Translations under genes and position numbers: made by a program
Assembly (NCBI GenBank): GCA_025506515.1
Contig: JACCIX010000677.1
Span: forward strand, 1-64,000
DNA from: Flaveria trinervia
Lineage: Eukaryota > Streptophyta > Magnoliopsida > Asterales > Asteraceae
Reading direction: 5' to 3'
DNA: 64,000 nucleotides
Notes under the pieces: generated by a model
What the model was told of the DNA's origin: nothing
Databases searched by the model: none
What the model saw: only the letters and a program-made list of their open reading frames with translations
Shown here: piece after piece, positions 11,779 through 21,721 of the stretch
Layout: every line of letters begins with the position of its first letter
How positions within the stretch are numbered: position 1 is the first letter of the stretch

Positions 11779-12327
11779 TTATTCTTCGAACAAACGGGGA
11801 TAATGTTGTCTCATTTCTTCCTCAGTCTCCCACGTTGACTCGGATCCCTTCCTGTGCTTCCACTGTACACGCACAAGGGGAACCACTTTATTCCTTAACC
11901 TTTTCTCCTTTCGGTCGATGATTGCCACTGGTTGCTCCACATAATTGAGCCGTTCATCTACTTCGATATCTTCCAATGGGATAATCATATCTTCATCTGC
12001 TAAGCACTTCCTTAGATGAGATACGTGGAATGTCGGGTGAATTCCACTTAACTCATCCGGTAACTCCAGTCTATTGGCCACCTCTCCTACTCGAGCAATG
12101 ATTCGGAAAGGGCCTATATACCTTGGGCTCAACTTGCCCTGCTTTCTGAATCGGATAATACCCTTCCAAGGTGAGACCTTCAACATAACCCGGTCACCCA
12201 CCTGGAACTCAATCGGCCTACGTCGTTTATCAGCATACGACTTCTGTCTATCTTTGGTTGCCTTCATAAAGGCTTTGATCTTTTCAATCTTCTCAGTAGT
12301 AGCCTCGATTACCCCGACGCTCCCCAA
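11779..12327 (-). CDS. Gypsy Y1 integrase C-terminus with chromodomain (deleted unit)
   Basis: This 182-codon segment is the last part of a Ty3/gypsy polyprotein. A GPFRI-type integrase C-terminal module (KLSPRYIGPFRIIARVG) and HPTFHVSHLRKC are followed by a chromodomain-like tail (VRVQWKHRKGSESTWETEEE) typical of plant chromoviruses of the Tekay/Del type. In that group the chromodomain guides integration into heterochromatin. The frame is open, but upstream pol is deleted: at about 12357 the sequence jumps to the primer site. It is nearly identical to 14385-14933. Confidence 0.85.
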   Translation of the reverse strand: MGSVGVIEATTEKIEKIKAFMKATKDRQKSYADKRRRPIEFQVGDRVMLKVSPWKGIIRFRKQGKLSPRYIGPFRIIARVGEVANRLELPDELSGIHPTFHVSHLRKCLADEDMIIPLEDIEVDERLNYVEQPVAIIDRKEKRLRNKVVPLVRVQWKHRKGSESTWETEEEMRQHYPRLFEE

Positions 12328-12360
12328 TTCCTTTTGACCAATGTCATCCCAGTAAACTTT

Positions 12361-12374
12361 GGCTCTGATACCAA
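12361..12374 (-). promoter_or_regulatory. Primer binding site of Y1 (iMet tRNA type)
   Basis: The minus strand reads ttggtatcagagcc two bases from the LTR end, complementary to the 3' end of initiator-Met tRNA as in most plant gypsy elements. Confidence 0.75.
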
Positions 12375-12376
12375 GT

Positions 12377-14345
12377 TGTAAGTCCCCGTTCCCGGGATGC
12401 TTACAGTTGGGTTCTCATCGCACATAAAACATATAAATTACATTTGTATTTCATAAAATCGCAGCGGAAAACTAAAATAATCTTTCATTTCCATGTAAAT
12501 GCTTTTGCAAATTAAAACAACATTCATTACAAAATAGTTTCTTCGCATCACAATGCAAAAACATCAATCAAAAGAATGTCATCCCAAAAGGAGCTGAGTA
12601 GCTTCACGGTGCCATCCTCAGCAATCATTTCCTGCCAACTAGAAAACATATAAAAAGTCAGCGTTGCTGAGTGAGCTCTAGTTTATTATAAAACATACTT
12701 TACTTTCACATAAAACCATTCGTTACTTTTACATGATCACACAACATACGTACGCATAGATAATATCATTATTATCTTCTTCATTCATTCATTCGTTCAT
12801 TCGTTCTATATAACTTTACTTGCGCATCGGACATTACCGTACCAATACCATGTGCTACACCCCGGCTAGTCTTAGCTACCGGGCCGAAGTCAATAAATGA
12901 ACAGCTAAACGTATGCCACGATACTAGGAGTAACCATCAGTCTTAGCTACTGGACCGAAGTCAATAAATGAACAACTAAACTTATGCCACAGTACTAGGG
13001 GTAAGGGGTAGAGGCACTACACGTTTGGTCAATCACAAAGAAGGACCCTGATATCCAATGCTTGCAAGACTTCTTTCATTCCTTCATTAATGCATGCATT
13101 CGTCATCATGTTCCTCTTTAATATCTTTCACTTTACGTTACATAATACTTCGTTCATTCCTCATAATAAGTAAAGCCATAGGAAAGATATTATACATCAT
13201 ACTAAGGAACATTAACATGCATTCACATCACATCATACAAGGCAACATCATACATACATAACATGCAACATCATCATCTCTATGACCTACATACTTCTAA
13301 GACCATATCTGCTATCTTACATGCTCTTACGGGAAACCTTTACATCAAGACTTACATCTGCACTTTCCCCCAAAAACCAGAAGTCTAACTACACTTTCTT
13401 CGGGTGCAACAGCCCTAATCGTGCGTATGGACACCCTCCAGTCGCATGGCCTCCATGCGACTGAACATCATGCGATTGAACTCAAGCGGATGAACATTTA
13501 GGCGAATCGACATCCAGTCGTGCGTATGAACCTCATGCGGATGGAACAAATGCGAATGGGCACCTATGCGACTGATCTAATGTGAACGAACTCATGCGAC
13601 AAAGCACTTATGCGACTGAACACTCAGTCGCATGAGTCCCCTGCGATTGGACTCCCAGTTGTGCGACTGAAACCTTAGTCGTGCGATTGAATCCTCAATC
13701 GTGCGAATGAATCCCAATTGTGCGAATGACCCTCAATCGCCCCTCAATCAGCCGTATGGCCTCCATTTTGGTCGCCTAGCCCTAGCTGATGCAAAATGGA
13801 GTTCATCCCGACTGCAGCCGAGGGTTTTCAGCCTCCAAACTCATCTAAACCCATTTTAAGCCTAAATTAACCCTCCTGGACCTTAGGAATGCATACCATA
13901 ACACCATACAAGCACACACAATCCCGGAAACATACACGAAACGCATCACACACATCACACCCAAATGTGTCAAACACAAACACATACAAAAACGGGTTTT
14001 TATGCTTTCCAGCCCAAAAATCGGTTGAAAACAAGTAAAAGTGGGGTCCTAGAACACACATAAACGAGCACAACATTAATGGCTTCGATTTGGCTTGCTA
14101 CACAACGAGTTTGGCCACCCGAATCACCCAAACCACTCTTTTCCTCTTATTCTTCTCCTTTCTCTCTTCTTCTCTCTATGAAGTCTGAAATGTGGGGTGT
14201 GTGGGGAGAGTGGGCTGCCCTCTCCCTACTAATATCACCACATTTCCCAACTTTTCTATGTTGGCGAGTTTGGTCCCTCGACTTTGAACTTTATTTCCTT
14301 TTCTTTCTTCACCGGCTTCAAAATAATAAATATTCGGGTGTTACA
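12377..14345 (-). repeat. Gypsy Y1 LTR, copy 2 (full length)
   Basis: It runs tgtaagtccccg to gggtgttaca, 1969 bp, and is collinear with copy 1 plus the segment copy 1 lost (about 13700-14065). The word array is at 13418-13750. It serves both as 5' LTR of the deleted unit and 3' LTR of the unit to its right. Confidence 0.85.
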
Positions 14346-14384
14346 AGTCCACCCCCCTTAAATAGGTTTCGTCCCCGAAACCTA

Positions 14385-14933
14385 TTATTCTTTGAACAAA
14401 CGGTGATAATGTTGTCTTATTTCTTCCTCAGTCTCCCACGTTGACTCGGATCCCTTCCTGTGCTTCCACTGTACACGCACAAGAGGAACCACTTTATTCC
14501 TTAGCCTTTTCTCCTTTCGGTCGATGATTGCCACTGGTTGCTCCACATAATTGAGCCGTTCATCTACTTCGATATCTTCCAATGGGACAATCATATCTTC
14601 ATCTGCTAAGCACTTCCTTAGATGAGATACGTGGAATGTCGGGTGAATTCCACTTAACTCATCTGGTAACTCCAGTCTATTGGCCACCACTCCTACTCGA
14701 GCAATGATTCGGAAAGGGCCTATATACCTTGGGCTCAACTTGCCTCGCTTTCTGAATCGGATAATACCCTTCCAAGGTGAGACCTTCAACATAACCCGGC
14801 CACCCACCTGGAACTCAATCGGCCTGCGTCGTTTATCAGCATACGACTTTTGTCTATCTTTGGCTGCCTTCATAAAGGCTTTGATCTTTTCAATCTTCTC
14901 AGTAGTAGCCTCGATTACCCCGACGCTCCCCAA
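14385..14933 (-). CDS. Gypsy Y1 integrase C-terminus with chromodomain (second unit)
   Basis: This segment is nearly identical to 11779-12327: KDRQKSYADKRRRPIEFQV, the KLSPRYIGPFRI module and the chromodomain-like QWKHRKGSESTWETEEE. It ends LFKE then stop, about 40 bp before the LTR. In plus orientation ttaaataggtttcgtccccg lies between the stop and the LTR, the usual 3' junction of this group. A stop codon separates it from the upstream integrase piece (...CWGDIGQK, stop, LGSVGVIEA), so the polyprotein is broken there by a substitution. Confidence 0.85.
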   Translation of the reverse strand: MGSVGVIEATTEKIEKIKAFMKAAKDRQKSYADKRRRPIEFQVGGRVMLKVSPWKGIIRFRKRGKLSPRYIGPFRIIARVGVVANRLELPDELSGIHPTFHVSHLRKCLADEDMIVPLEDIEVDERLNYVEQPVAIIDRKEKRLRNKVVPLVRVQWKHRKGSESTWETEEEIRQHYHRLFKE

Positions 14934-15167
14934 TTACTTTTGACCAATGTCACCCCAGCAAACGGGTGTTCTGTATCTCCTACCGTATAACATCTCATAT
15001 GGAGGCTTGCCAATGTTGGCATGATAGCTGTTGTTGTATGAGAATTCGACTAACGGTAGGTGGTCATCCCAACTTCCACCAAAATCAATCAGACATGCCC
15101 GGAGCATGTCTTCCAGTGTCTGAATGGTCCTTTCTGACAGACCATCAGTCTGGGGATGATAAGCCAT
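14934..15167 (-). CDS. Gypsy Y1 integrase core, DDE glutamate part
   Basis: AYHPQTDGLSERTIQTLEDM carries the catalytic Glu of the integrase DDE triad. EFSYNNSYHANIGKPPYEML and GRRYRTPVCW follow, characteristic of plant Ty3/gypsy. It continues upstream into 15177-15686 after a small frame break near 15170. Confidence 0.85.
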   Translation of the reverse strand: MAYHPQTDGLSERTIQTLEDMLRACLIDFGGSWDDHLPLVEFSYNNSYHANIGKPPYEMLYGRRYRTPVCWGDIGQK

Positions 15168-15176
15168 GCTAATATG

Positions 15177-15686
15177 TTACCTCGTCCCCATAACGTCGTG
15201 GAACTTCTTCCAAAATTTAGATGTAAATCGGGTGTCGCGATCCGACATTATAGACACCGGCACACCACGACGAGTTACAATTTCTTTGATGAACAGATCA
15301 GCCAACCTCTCTGACGAACATGACTCGCGGATCGGTAGGAAGTGAGCACTCTTCGTCAAGCGATCAACTATCACCCATATGGCATCATACCCTTTCGGGG
15401 TACGCTGCAGCTTTGTAATGAAATCCATGGTGATGTGCTCCCACTTCCAATCCGGTATATCCAAAGGTTGTATCTTCCTATACGGCTTTTGGTGCTCGAC
15501 CTTCACCTGTAAGCAAGTAAGGCACTTACTCACATACTCCACCACATCGCACTTCATACCCGGCCACCAATAATCTTTCTTCATATCATGGTACATTTTC
15601 GTGGCACCAGGATGAATGGAGTATCGAGTCTTGTGGGCTTCATCCATGATCTTCACCCGTAGATCCCCAAAACGCGGAATCCACAC
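15177..15686 (-). CDS. Gypsy Y1 integrase, zinc domain and first core half
   Basis: The HHCC zinc site is HKTRYSIHPGATKMY with CLTCLQVK. The core begins with ITMDFITKL (first Asp), then WVIVDRLTKSAHFLP and IMSDRDTRFTSKFW (second Asp). These are the standard features of Ty3/gypsy integrase, which inserts the cDNA. The frame breaks just before the segment carrying the third catalytic residue and overlaps the RNase H frame at its N-terminal end, showing a frameshift between the two. Confidence 0.85.
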   Translation of the reverse strand: MWIPRFGDLRVKIMDEAHKTRYSIHPGATKMYHDMKKDYWWPGMKCDVVEYVSKCLTCLQVKVEHQKPYRKIQPLDIPDWKWEHITMDFITKLQRTPKGYDAIWVIVDRLTKSAHFLPIRESCSSERLADLFIKEIVTRRGVPVSIMSDRDTRFTSKFWKKFHDVMGTR

Positions 15687-15939
15687 ACGACTGAACCGGG
15701 TACTACACCGAGTGTGTTTTCACCCAGTTCCGCGACCAGACCTCTCATTCTTTCAGAGTTAAGATGATCTTCTTTCAACACCTCATCTTGGAAATCTTTG
15801 ACTTGCTTCATTACATCGGAGGCCATGATCAACTGATATGCTTTCACCCGAATCGGCTCGGGTCTCTCCTTCTGGCTAAGGGCGTCAGCCACTACATTGG
15901 CCTTGCCCAGATGGTAGTGGATCTCACAATCATAGTCCT
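15653..15939 (-). pseudogene. Gypsy Y1 RNase H C-terminal piece
   Basis: KDYDCEIHYHLGKANVVADA is the conserved end of gypsy RNase H (usually HPGKANVVADALSR). Upstream it runs directly into copia A LTR sequence at about 15940, so RT and gag of this unit are lost. The first residues of the apparent frame are LTR-derived. Confidence 0.8.
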
Positions 15940-16735
15940 TTATAAACAAACCCAAGAACAAAGTACCTTTTATATGTGAACAAGACTAGCTATTTAAACA
16001 TAAAAAGAAACATTTCGGATGGACATAAAGAGGCTGCATAAACTACCTTTCAGCAGCAAAAAAATGAAATGGATGAAGATATGCTCCAAGAAAAATGACC
16101 AAGGCACCAACAGGAGGTCCTCTCAAGCTTGTATACCCAAAGCATTATAGCAAACGCCTTCTTGCTAGGAGAAGAACACCAAAACACTTCTAAGACCCTC
16201 TAAACTGAAACTGCTGGCCGAGTTTGAGAGGGGAGAAGGGATTACTTTTGTGTGAAAAAATGATGAATGCATGTATGGAGACTTGCACACCTTTCTAATG
16301 TGTGTTTTCAAGGCAAAGAAAAAATCTTATTGGACCATGGGGAGGCTGATTTTCAGCCTTCTAGAAGGGTTTTCCCTCCCAAACTTTTAATAAAAATAAC
16401 ACATTAGGAAGTCATGTACATCATTTAAATTAAACCTCCTTAAATTTAAATGACTTTCTTGTTTTATTATTTAATGTTACTTAAACTTATTTAAATAACA
16501 ATACAAATAATAAAATTCATCAACAAATTATCCTTATAATTTGTTCCACTACAAATGCAATTGTGTAGAAAACCTATTTTTCTAAATTTGGTGTGATTAT
16601 TTAATTGGATGATCATATCATCAATTAAATAATTGTTTGTGTTTGCAAAGCTTGTTATTGGGTATAACCCGACTTGGATCATAACGTACTAACCGCATCA
16701 ATGTTCTACGTGTCTTGGGCATATAGAATCCTACA
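15940..16735 (-). repeat. Copia A 5' LTR, truncated
   Basis: It begins taaacaaacccaagaac, matching 4846 in the 3' LTR, and ends atcctaca. About 130 bp at its inner end are missing, replaced by gypsy Y1 pol. Substitutions and short indels relative to 4846-5634 suggest an older insertion. Confidence 0.8.
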
Positions 16736-17215
16736 AGCATAACCTCACAGTTTCGCTGAAAAGTGAAGAACTTTTGTTCAGTTTCGCAGTATAATCAGTA
16801 GTTTCGCTGGATGAACAGCGAAGACATCGAAGAGTCAAAATACAATAGTCTTAAAAAGAGTTAATATTAACATGATTAGAAGATCGTTCAATGAACGAAA
16901 CTCACTGGCGAACACGAATCAACACTTAATCAGTACAAAACCGCACAAGTATGCAAAATCACCAAAAAAGTCACGGGTAAACCCTAAAAGACAACACAGG
17001 TCGATTATGCAAAAATGAGAGAATAATTTCGCAAAATGACTTATATAGGAAATAGTTTCGCAGACGACAAAACTATAGATTCGCCCAGACGAATTTACAG
17101 TTTCGTCTGATGAAATTATAGTTTCGCCCAATGAATTTACAGATAAAAATGATGAGCAAGTTGAGCGAAATTGCAATTTCGTCCGGCGAAACAACGAGCG
17201 AAATAGTAGTCCCCC
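16736..17215 (-). repeat. tttcgc / gcgaaa word array, right half
   Basis: This continues the array at 4446-4715 after removal of copia A. It holds agtttcgctg, cagtttcgtctg, atagattcgccc, gcgaaattgc and similar words in both orientations. It ends at a run of eight or more C followed by T (aaaaaaagggggggg on the minus strand), a polypurine-like tract. Confidence 0.65.
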
Positions 17216-17222
17216 CCCTTTT

Positions 17223-18260
17223 TTTAATAAACCGAGAGCTGAATCGGTCATGAGATCACATCCTCAAGATATACTTAGCACAAAGATGAATTTAATCATC
17301 GACAAGCAATGAGATCATACTGAAAACTAAATCTAATCACAGTATTTGAATGATTTTGAAATTCTTAAACAGATCGATAACAATTGCTAATATATTGTCC
17401 ACTTAAACCCATGCCTTACATTTTTCAACAAACAACATATGATTTGTTAAGGTTTGATTAGATGCTTTAGAATGTTAGGATCCCACAATCACTTGGCAAA
17501 AACCCTCACCCAACCTCAGGATTTCTTGAATTTTGTTACCATCTTTATAGAACAAGATTTGTGCATGAGTGTGTAAGTGATAATCAACAGAGTATTGCAT
17601 TCTATGATGAATTCATCATTTAGATGATTTGACACAACTTAGATTAAAATGATGAGATCTCCAGGTCTATACTCACGTATAACAAAGGAGATGACCATTT
17701 AATCATGTGCCGATGAGAGCTCCAGGTTAGTACTACCATACAGCAGAGGAGATCATCACTCCAGGTCAATACTACCATACAACAGAGAAGATTAGCACAA
17801 ATACAAGATGCATAAATACACCAGACATGGCTCAAAGATATGACATATACGATTTGTATCATGATGGGTGAAAGATCAATTCTCAATCCAATTTTTGTCG
17901 GGACGCAATTTTGTGCAGGCTAGAAATGATTGCGTAAATCCAGACATCCTTAAACATATATTTTAATTGAAATCATGATGCTACTGTCTACTTTATTCTT
18001 CAAGCTGAGTCTACCAAGCATATCATTAAAACATCCGTTGGTTTTTCTATAATTTGCACTTGTAAATGAGATGTAAATCAGATAACAACATCAGTTACTA
18101 TCATTTCTCATTTTAAAAACGCAAGTCATGCAAAAACAAGCATTTCAAGAAGATATAAAATCATTTCTCAATCATCTCAAATCAAGTTCTCAGTTCTGTT
18201 TTCATTTTTATTTTTATTTACATATACCCTCCCCCTAAATTTTATTTGAAAGGATTTAAA
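17223..18260 (-). other. Element B spacer between RNase H and word array
   Basis: This is non-coding sequence shared, in inverted orientation, with B2 at about 54360-55320. It contains three ~39-bp units starting ctccaggt at 17659, 17720 and 17759, each followed by actaccatacaacagagga-like text. An internal polypurine tract (minus strand tttagggggaggg, near 18230) marks its start. Extra polypurine tracts upstream of the 3' LTR are a known feature of Sireviruses. I see no ORF with a motif. Confidence 0.6.
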
Positions 18261-18271
18261 AATTATTTCAT

Positions 18272-18294
18272 ATTAAATATATATATATATATAT

Positions 18295-18347
<53 letters not shown>

Positions 18348-18405
18348 TAGTTTTATATATATATATATATATAATATATATATATATAATATATATATAT
18401 ATATT
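18272..18405. repeat. (AT)n microsatellite
   Basis: About 130 bp of nearly pure alternating AT with a few breaks, immediately downstream (minus strand) of element B's RNase H. Confidence 0.95.
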
Positions 18406-19167
18406 AATGAATGGAAAGAAGGTTTAAAAGGATATTAACCCGAGCATAGAGATCAATCATAAAAGCAGGGTTTATCAAAGGTTTTTGTGAAAAGATCAGC
18501 TTTTTGATATTTTGTATCAATGGGTATAATATCAATGAAACCCTTTTCTTGAGCATCACGAATTGCATGAATTCATTTCTCGATGTGCTTGGTTCGGGAA
18601 TGACGAATAGGATTTTTGCAATCCCAATGGCTGCTTCGTTGTCGCAAACTAATGGCGTGTGGAGAAAATTAATTCCGTATTCAATCATTTGGTGTTGATC
18701 CAAAGAACTTGAGAACAGCAGCTAGAGGCAGCAATGTATTTTGCTTCTCCTATAGAAAGAGAGACGGTGGTCTGTTTCTTGCTCTGCCAGGACACCAAAC
18801 AATTTCCCAAATATTGACACCCTCCGGACATTGATTTTTTGTTTAGCGTGCAACCATTGGAATCACTATCAGAATAAGCATGTAAATCAAAATTCCCTCC
18901 ATATGGATACCATAACCCTAAACGGGATGATCCTTTGAGATAACGAAATATTCTCTTGACAGCTTTCTCATGAGATTTTTTTGGGGCCGACTGATATCGA
19001 GCACAGTATCGAACAACAAAAGTAATATCAGGACGACTTGTTGTAAGATACATGAGGGAACCAATCATGGAGCTATAAAGATGAGGATCAACTGGTTTCC
19101 GGTTCTCGTTAGGAGTGAGACAAGTCTGATCAGTAAATGGAGTCATCTCAAGAGAGGCATCACCCAT
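18404..19167 (-). pseudogene. Element B RNase H
   Basis: The ORF 19167-18685 reads MIGSLMYLTTSRPDITF, KRIFRYLKGSSRLGLWY, HAYSDSDSNGC (first catalytic Asp), SGGCQYLGNCLVSWQSKKQ and LSIGEAKYIAASSC. In the last of these the usual TAEAEY has become IGEAKY, altering the Glu context. 18703-18404 continues in another frame with PLVCDNEAAIGIAK and the tail. The order and motifs match the SIRE-2 RNase H. A frame break lies near 18690, so it is non-functional as read. Confidence 0.8.
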
Positions 19168-20110
19168 CTTAAATTTCTTTAAGATATCTTTAATATACTT
19201 GTCCTGATGAATAAGAATTCCTTCTTACTGTTGCTCAACTTGTAATCCAAGAAAGAAACACATTTCTCCCATCATACTCATTTCAAATCTTTGGCACATC
19301 ACCTCTTCGAACTCTCTACATAAAAGAGAATTGGAGATCCAAAAAAATATCATCAACATAAACTTAGACAAAAAGCATTTCACCATTCACTTCCTTTTTG
19401 AAGAGAGTCATATCGATGGAACCACGAGAGAAACCATTGCTTAGAAGATACTGTGTGAGGGTCTCATACCAGATCCTAGGTGCTTAATGAAGACCATACA
19501 GAGATTTTTCAAGCTTAAAGACTTTATCAGGAAAGTCAAGATCCTCAAAACCTGGTGGTTCACACACATATATCTCCTCATCAATGTCTCCGTAGAGAAA
19601 AGCACACTTCACATCCATCTGATAGACCTTGAACTATTTATGCGCAGCATGAGCGAAAAAAATTCTAATTGCTTCAAGACGAGCGACTGGAGCAAAGACT
19701 TTAGTATAGTCAATCCCTTCTTCTTGAGCAAAACCTTGCACAACGAGTCTAGACTTTTTACACACCACTACACCACGATGAATTGGTTTGTTCTTGAACA
19801 CCCATTTTGTACTGATTGGGCATTTGTTAGGAGGTAAGTCAACCAAAGTCCAAACTTTAAGTTTTCTGAATTGTTGAAGCTCCAATTGCATTGACTACAC
19901 CCAACATGGATCTAGTAGAGCAGCATGTACATTTTTTGGGACAGTTTGAGAAATGAAGCACGAGAAGAGGCAAATATTAATCAAACCAGATTGACTCCAT
20001 GTTCGAACACCATCAGTGATGGATCTAATAATGTTATCAAGAGGATGATCTTTCAAGGTTTTGTAGTCTGTGGTAGAGGGAAAGATGCTTGGAGAAATTT
20101 CACCCATAGA
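19168..20110 (-). pseudogene. Element B reverse transcriptase
   Basis: The open part, 19891-19634, reads LQQFRKLKVWTLVDLP, TKWVFKNKP, RLVVQGFAQEEGIDY and FAPVARLEAIR. The same frame continues downstream through MDVKCAFLYG, PPGFED, a YGL..APR box and VYVDDIFF, the catalytic YVDD near 19360. Stops fall where Gln or a similar codon is expected (before FKVY, before APR, before VYVDD), consistent with C-to-T decay. The frame is mostly preserved. It continues into RNase H without a large gap. Confidence 0.8.
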
Positions 20111-20300
20111 TGGTGAAAGATTAGATGAGGGAGAATCAGGTGTTGATGCTAGGTCAAGAATGGAGAAGATGTAGGTGACGAAGAATCAGATGTTGATGCT
20201 GGATCAAGCACTGGAGAAGATGAACTAACATCAGCTCAAATAGCTTCATTTACTGACCCAACATTTTGAGAAGATGTTGATGTAGGTGATTGAACATCAG

Positions 20301-20842
20301 TTAAAATAATATTGGCTTGAGCATTTGGAGTGGACGCATCATCATCGAAAACTGGAAGATTGAACGAATTAGACACAGTATCGGAGTCAAGAACCATGCT
20401 GGTTTAGATCGAACTTCAGAAGAGTTTGATTCCTGCCAATCAACATAGAACGACTCTTGAACAATACGTGTTCTTTTGTTATAAACCCGATATGCCTTTT
20501 CAGAAGAAGAGTAAGCAACAAAGTAACACTCATCAGATACGGCACCAAACTTAGTCTTTTGAGATTGAGTATTCAGAATCAATTAGAGGTTTCCTCTTAT
20601 GAAAAACTTCATAAGGAGTCTTCATTTTATCTTTCAGAATCAACACTCAGTTTAGAACATATGAAGCATAATTTACAGCTTCAGCCCAAAAAATAATGAG
20701 TAATGAAGATTCTATCAGCATTGTACGGGCAGCTTCAATGAGAGTGTAATTCTTTCGTTCTGCAATACCATTCTGTTAAGGAGTTCTTGCAGCACTAAAT
20801 TGTCTCACGATCCCCCTTTAAGCACAAAATGAATCAAGAATC
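20301..20842 (-). pseudogene. Element B integrase, second half
   Basis: In frame with the preceding ORF but with three stops: GIAERKNYTLIEAARTM (the DDE Glu context), FWAEAVNYASYVLN and MKTPYEVFHKRKP. The separate reading 20582-20301 has KFGAVSDECYFVAYSSSEKA, YRVYNKRTRIVQESFYVDW, the integrase C-terminal segment that covers the capsid-to-RT linker in copia elements. A Ser/Asp-rich stretch with repeated ctggatcaagc-type text follows (20130-20280). Confidence 0.75.
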
Positions 20843-21672
20843 TAATTTTTGAATTCAGTGCCTTTATCACTTCTCAAACCCATAACCTTTCTTTTGCTGA
20901 TAGTTTCGACAGAAAGAATTAATTTCTGCAATTCCTCAGCAACCTCGCCTTTGTGAGCAAGAAACCTCACCCATGAATATCTGGAGAAATCATTTGTAAC
21001 AACAAGACAAAATGATTTTTTAGCAATAGATTTAACACTAATTGGGCCAAACAAATCGGTATGTAACAGCTCGAGAGGACAAGATATGCTATTTATAAGT
21101 TTGGGCTTATGAGATTTCTTGTGTTGTTTGCCCTTGGCACAAGCCATACATTTTTCGTTAAAAGAAATATCTTTTGAAGGGAGTCCTCTAACAAGATTGT
21201 TCTTTACTAATTTGTTAATTATTTTAAAATTAACATGGCCTAATCGATGATGCCATAAGAGAGACTCAAAAGTTGAAGCTTTAGAAAGAAGACAAGTTGC
21301 AGTAGCCTTTGACTTGCTTGAAGTCATATCAAGAAGATATGTATCATGTTTTCTTGGAGCACGCATAAGAATCAAATCGTCTAGAATATCAATTTTTGAT
21401 TTTAAAAATAGACATTCATCAGATTTAAACAGAACGGGAATGTCTTTATCGCAGATTTGAGAAACACTCAGAAGATTGAATGCCAGCTCAGGAACATAGT
21501 TGACTTTTTCCAAAGTTAGAGAACCATTGGTAACTTCTCCTTGTCCAATCATCTTTCCACCTTTTTTGTTACCAGCAAAAGCAACATATCCTCCATTAAT
21601 AATCCGATAATTCGTCAGCAAATCTTTTAGCCCAGTCATATGTTTGGAACACCCACTATCTACATGCCACAA
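20842..21672 (-). CDS. Element B protease, GAG-pre-integrase and first integrase half
   Basis: A 276-codon open frame. It starts at the protease active site (WHVDSGCSKHMTG, D-S-G catalytic). The GAG-pre-integrase/zinc region follows (LWHHRLGHVNFKIINKL with CMACAKGKQH), then the core with LLHTDLFGPI (first Asp), FSRYSWVRFLAHKGEVAEEL and GLRSDKGTEFKN (second Asp). It ends one codon after that motif at a TAG. The upstream frame is interrupted near 21690 but the sequence continues from gag. These are Ty1/copia features, most like SIRE-2 pol at 43677-44590. Confidence 0.85.
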   Translation of the reverse strand: MWHVDSGCSKHMTGLKDLLTNYRIINGGYVAFAGNKKGGKMIGQGEVTNGSLTLEKVNYVPELAFNLLSVSQICDKDIPVLFKSDECLFLKSKIDILDDLILMRAPRKHDTYLLDMTSSKSKATATCLLSKASTFESLLWHHRLGHVNFKIINKLVKNNLVRGLPSKDISFNEKCMACAKGKQHKKSHKPKLINSISCPLELLHTDLFGPISVKSIAKKSFCLVVTNDFSRYSWVRFLAHKGEVAEELQKLILSVETISKRKVMGLRSDKGTEFKN

Positions 21673-21721
21673 GCTGTCTACAATCTTAGTGGATGACTCC
21701 TGAAAAGAATGAATAAATCAG

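Larger units (their letters stand above)
10119..15939 (-). mobile_element. Gypsy Y1: internally deleted element sharing an LTR with a second pol segment
   Basis: The order on the plus map is LTR (10119-11739), short internal region with pol tail and primer site (11740-12376), LTR (12377-14345), then a second, longer pol segment (14346-15939). The first unit is an element reduced to 637 bp of internal sequence. The second uses the middle LTR as its 3' LTR and is cut off in RNase H at the junction with the copia A LTR. Such LTR-int-LTR-int arrays can arise by unequal recombination between LTRs. Confidence 0.75.
4716..16735 (-). mobile_element. Copia A: Ty1/copia element on the minus strand
   Basis: The 3' LTR is 4716-5634 and the 5' LTR remnant 15940-16735. 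Between them are 3' UTR, RNase H, RT, integrase, protease and gag in order on the minus strand. Gypsy Y1 sits at 10119-15939, and A's gag start, leader, primer site and the inner part of its 5' LTR are absent, so insertion was accompanied or followed by a deletion. Copia fragments P and Q belong to the same family, judged by gag and LTR starts. Confidence 0.8.

Noticed and set aside
11572..11838. Plus-strand ORF in the Y1 LTR, repeated at 14079-14444
   Set aside because: Duplicated only because it lies in both LTR copies and the pol-end antisense; no protein signature.
11157..13750. CRISPR-like array in the Y1 LTR words
   Set aside because: Units are degenerate, overlapping and of uneven spacing, in a eukaryotic LTR.
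16736..17215. Element B 3' LTR
   Set aside because: Shares words with the 5' LTR but is not collinear with it and lacks the tgttggtcc end; better explained as the spacer word array before the 3' ORF.
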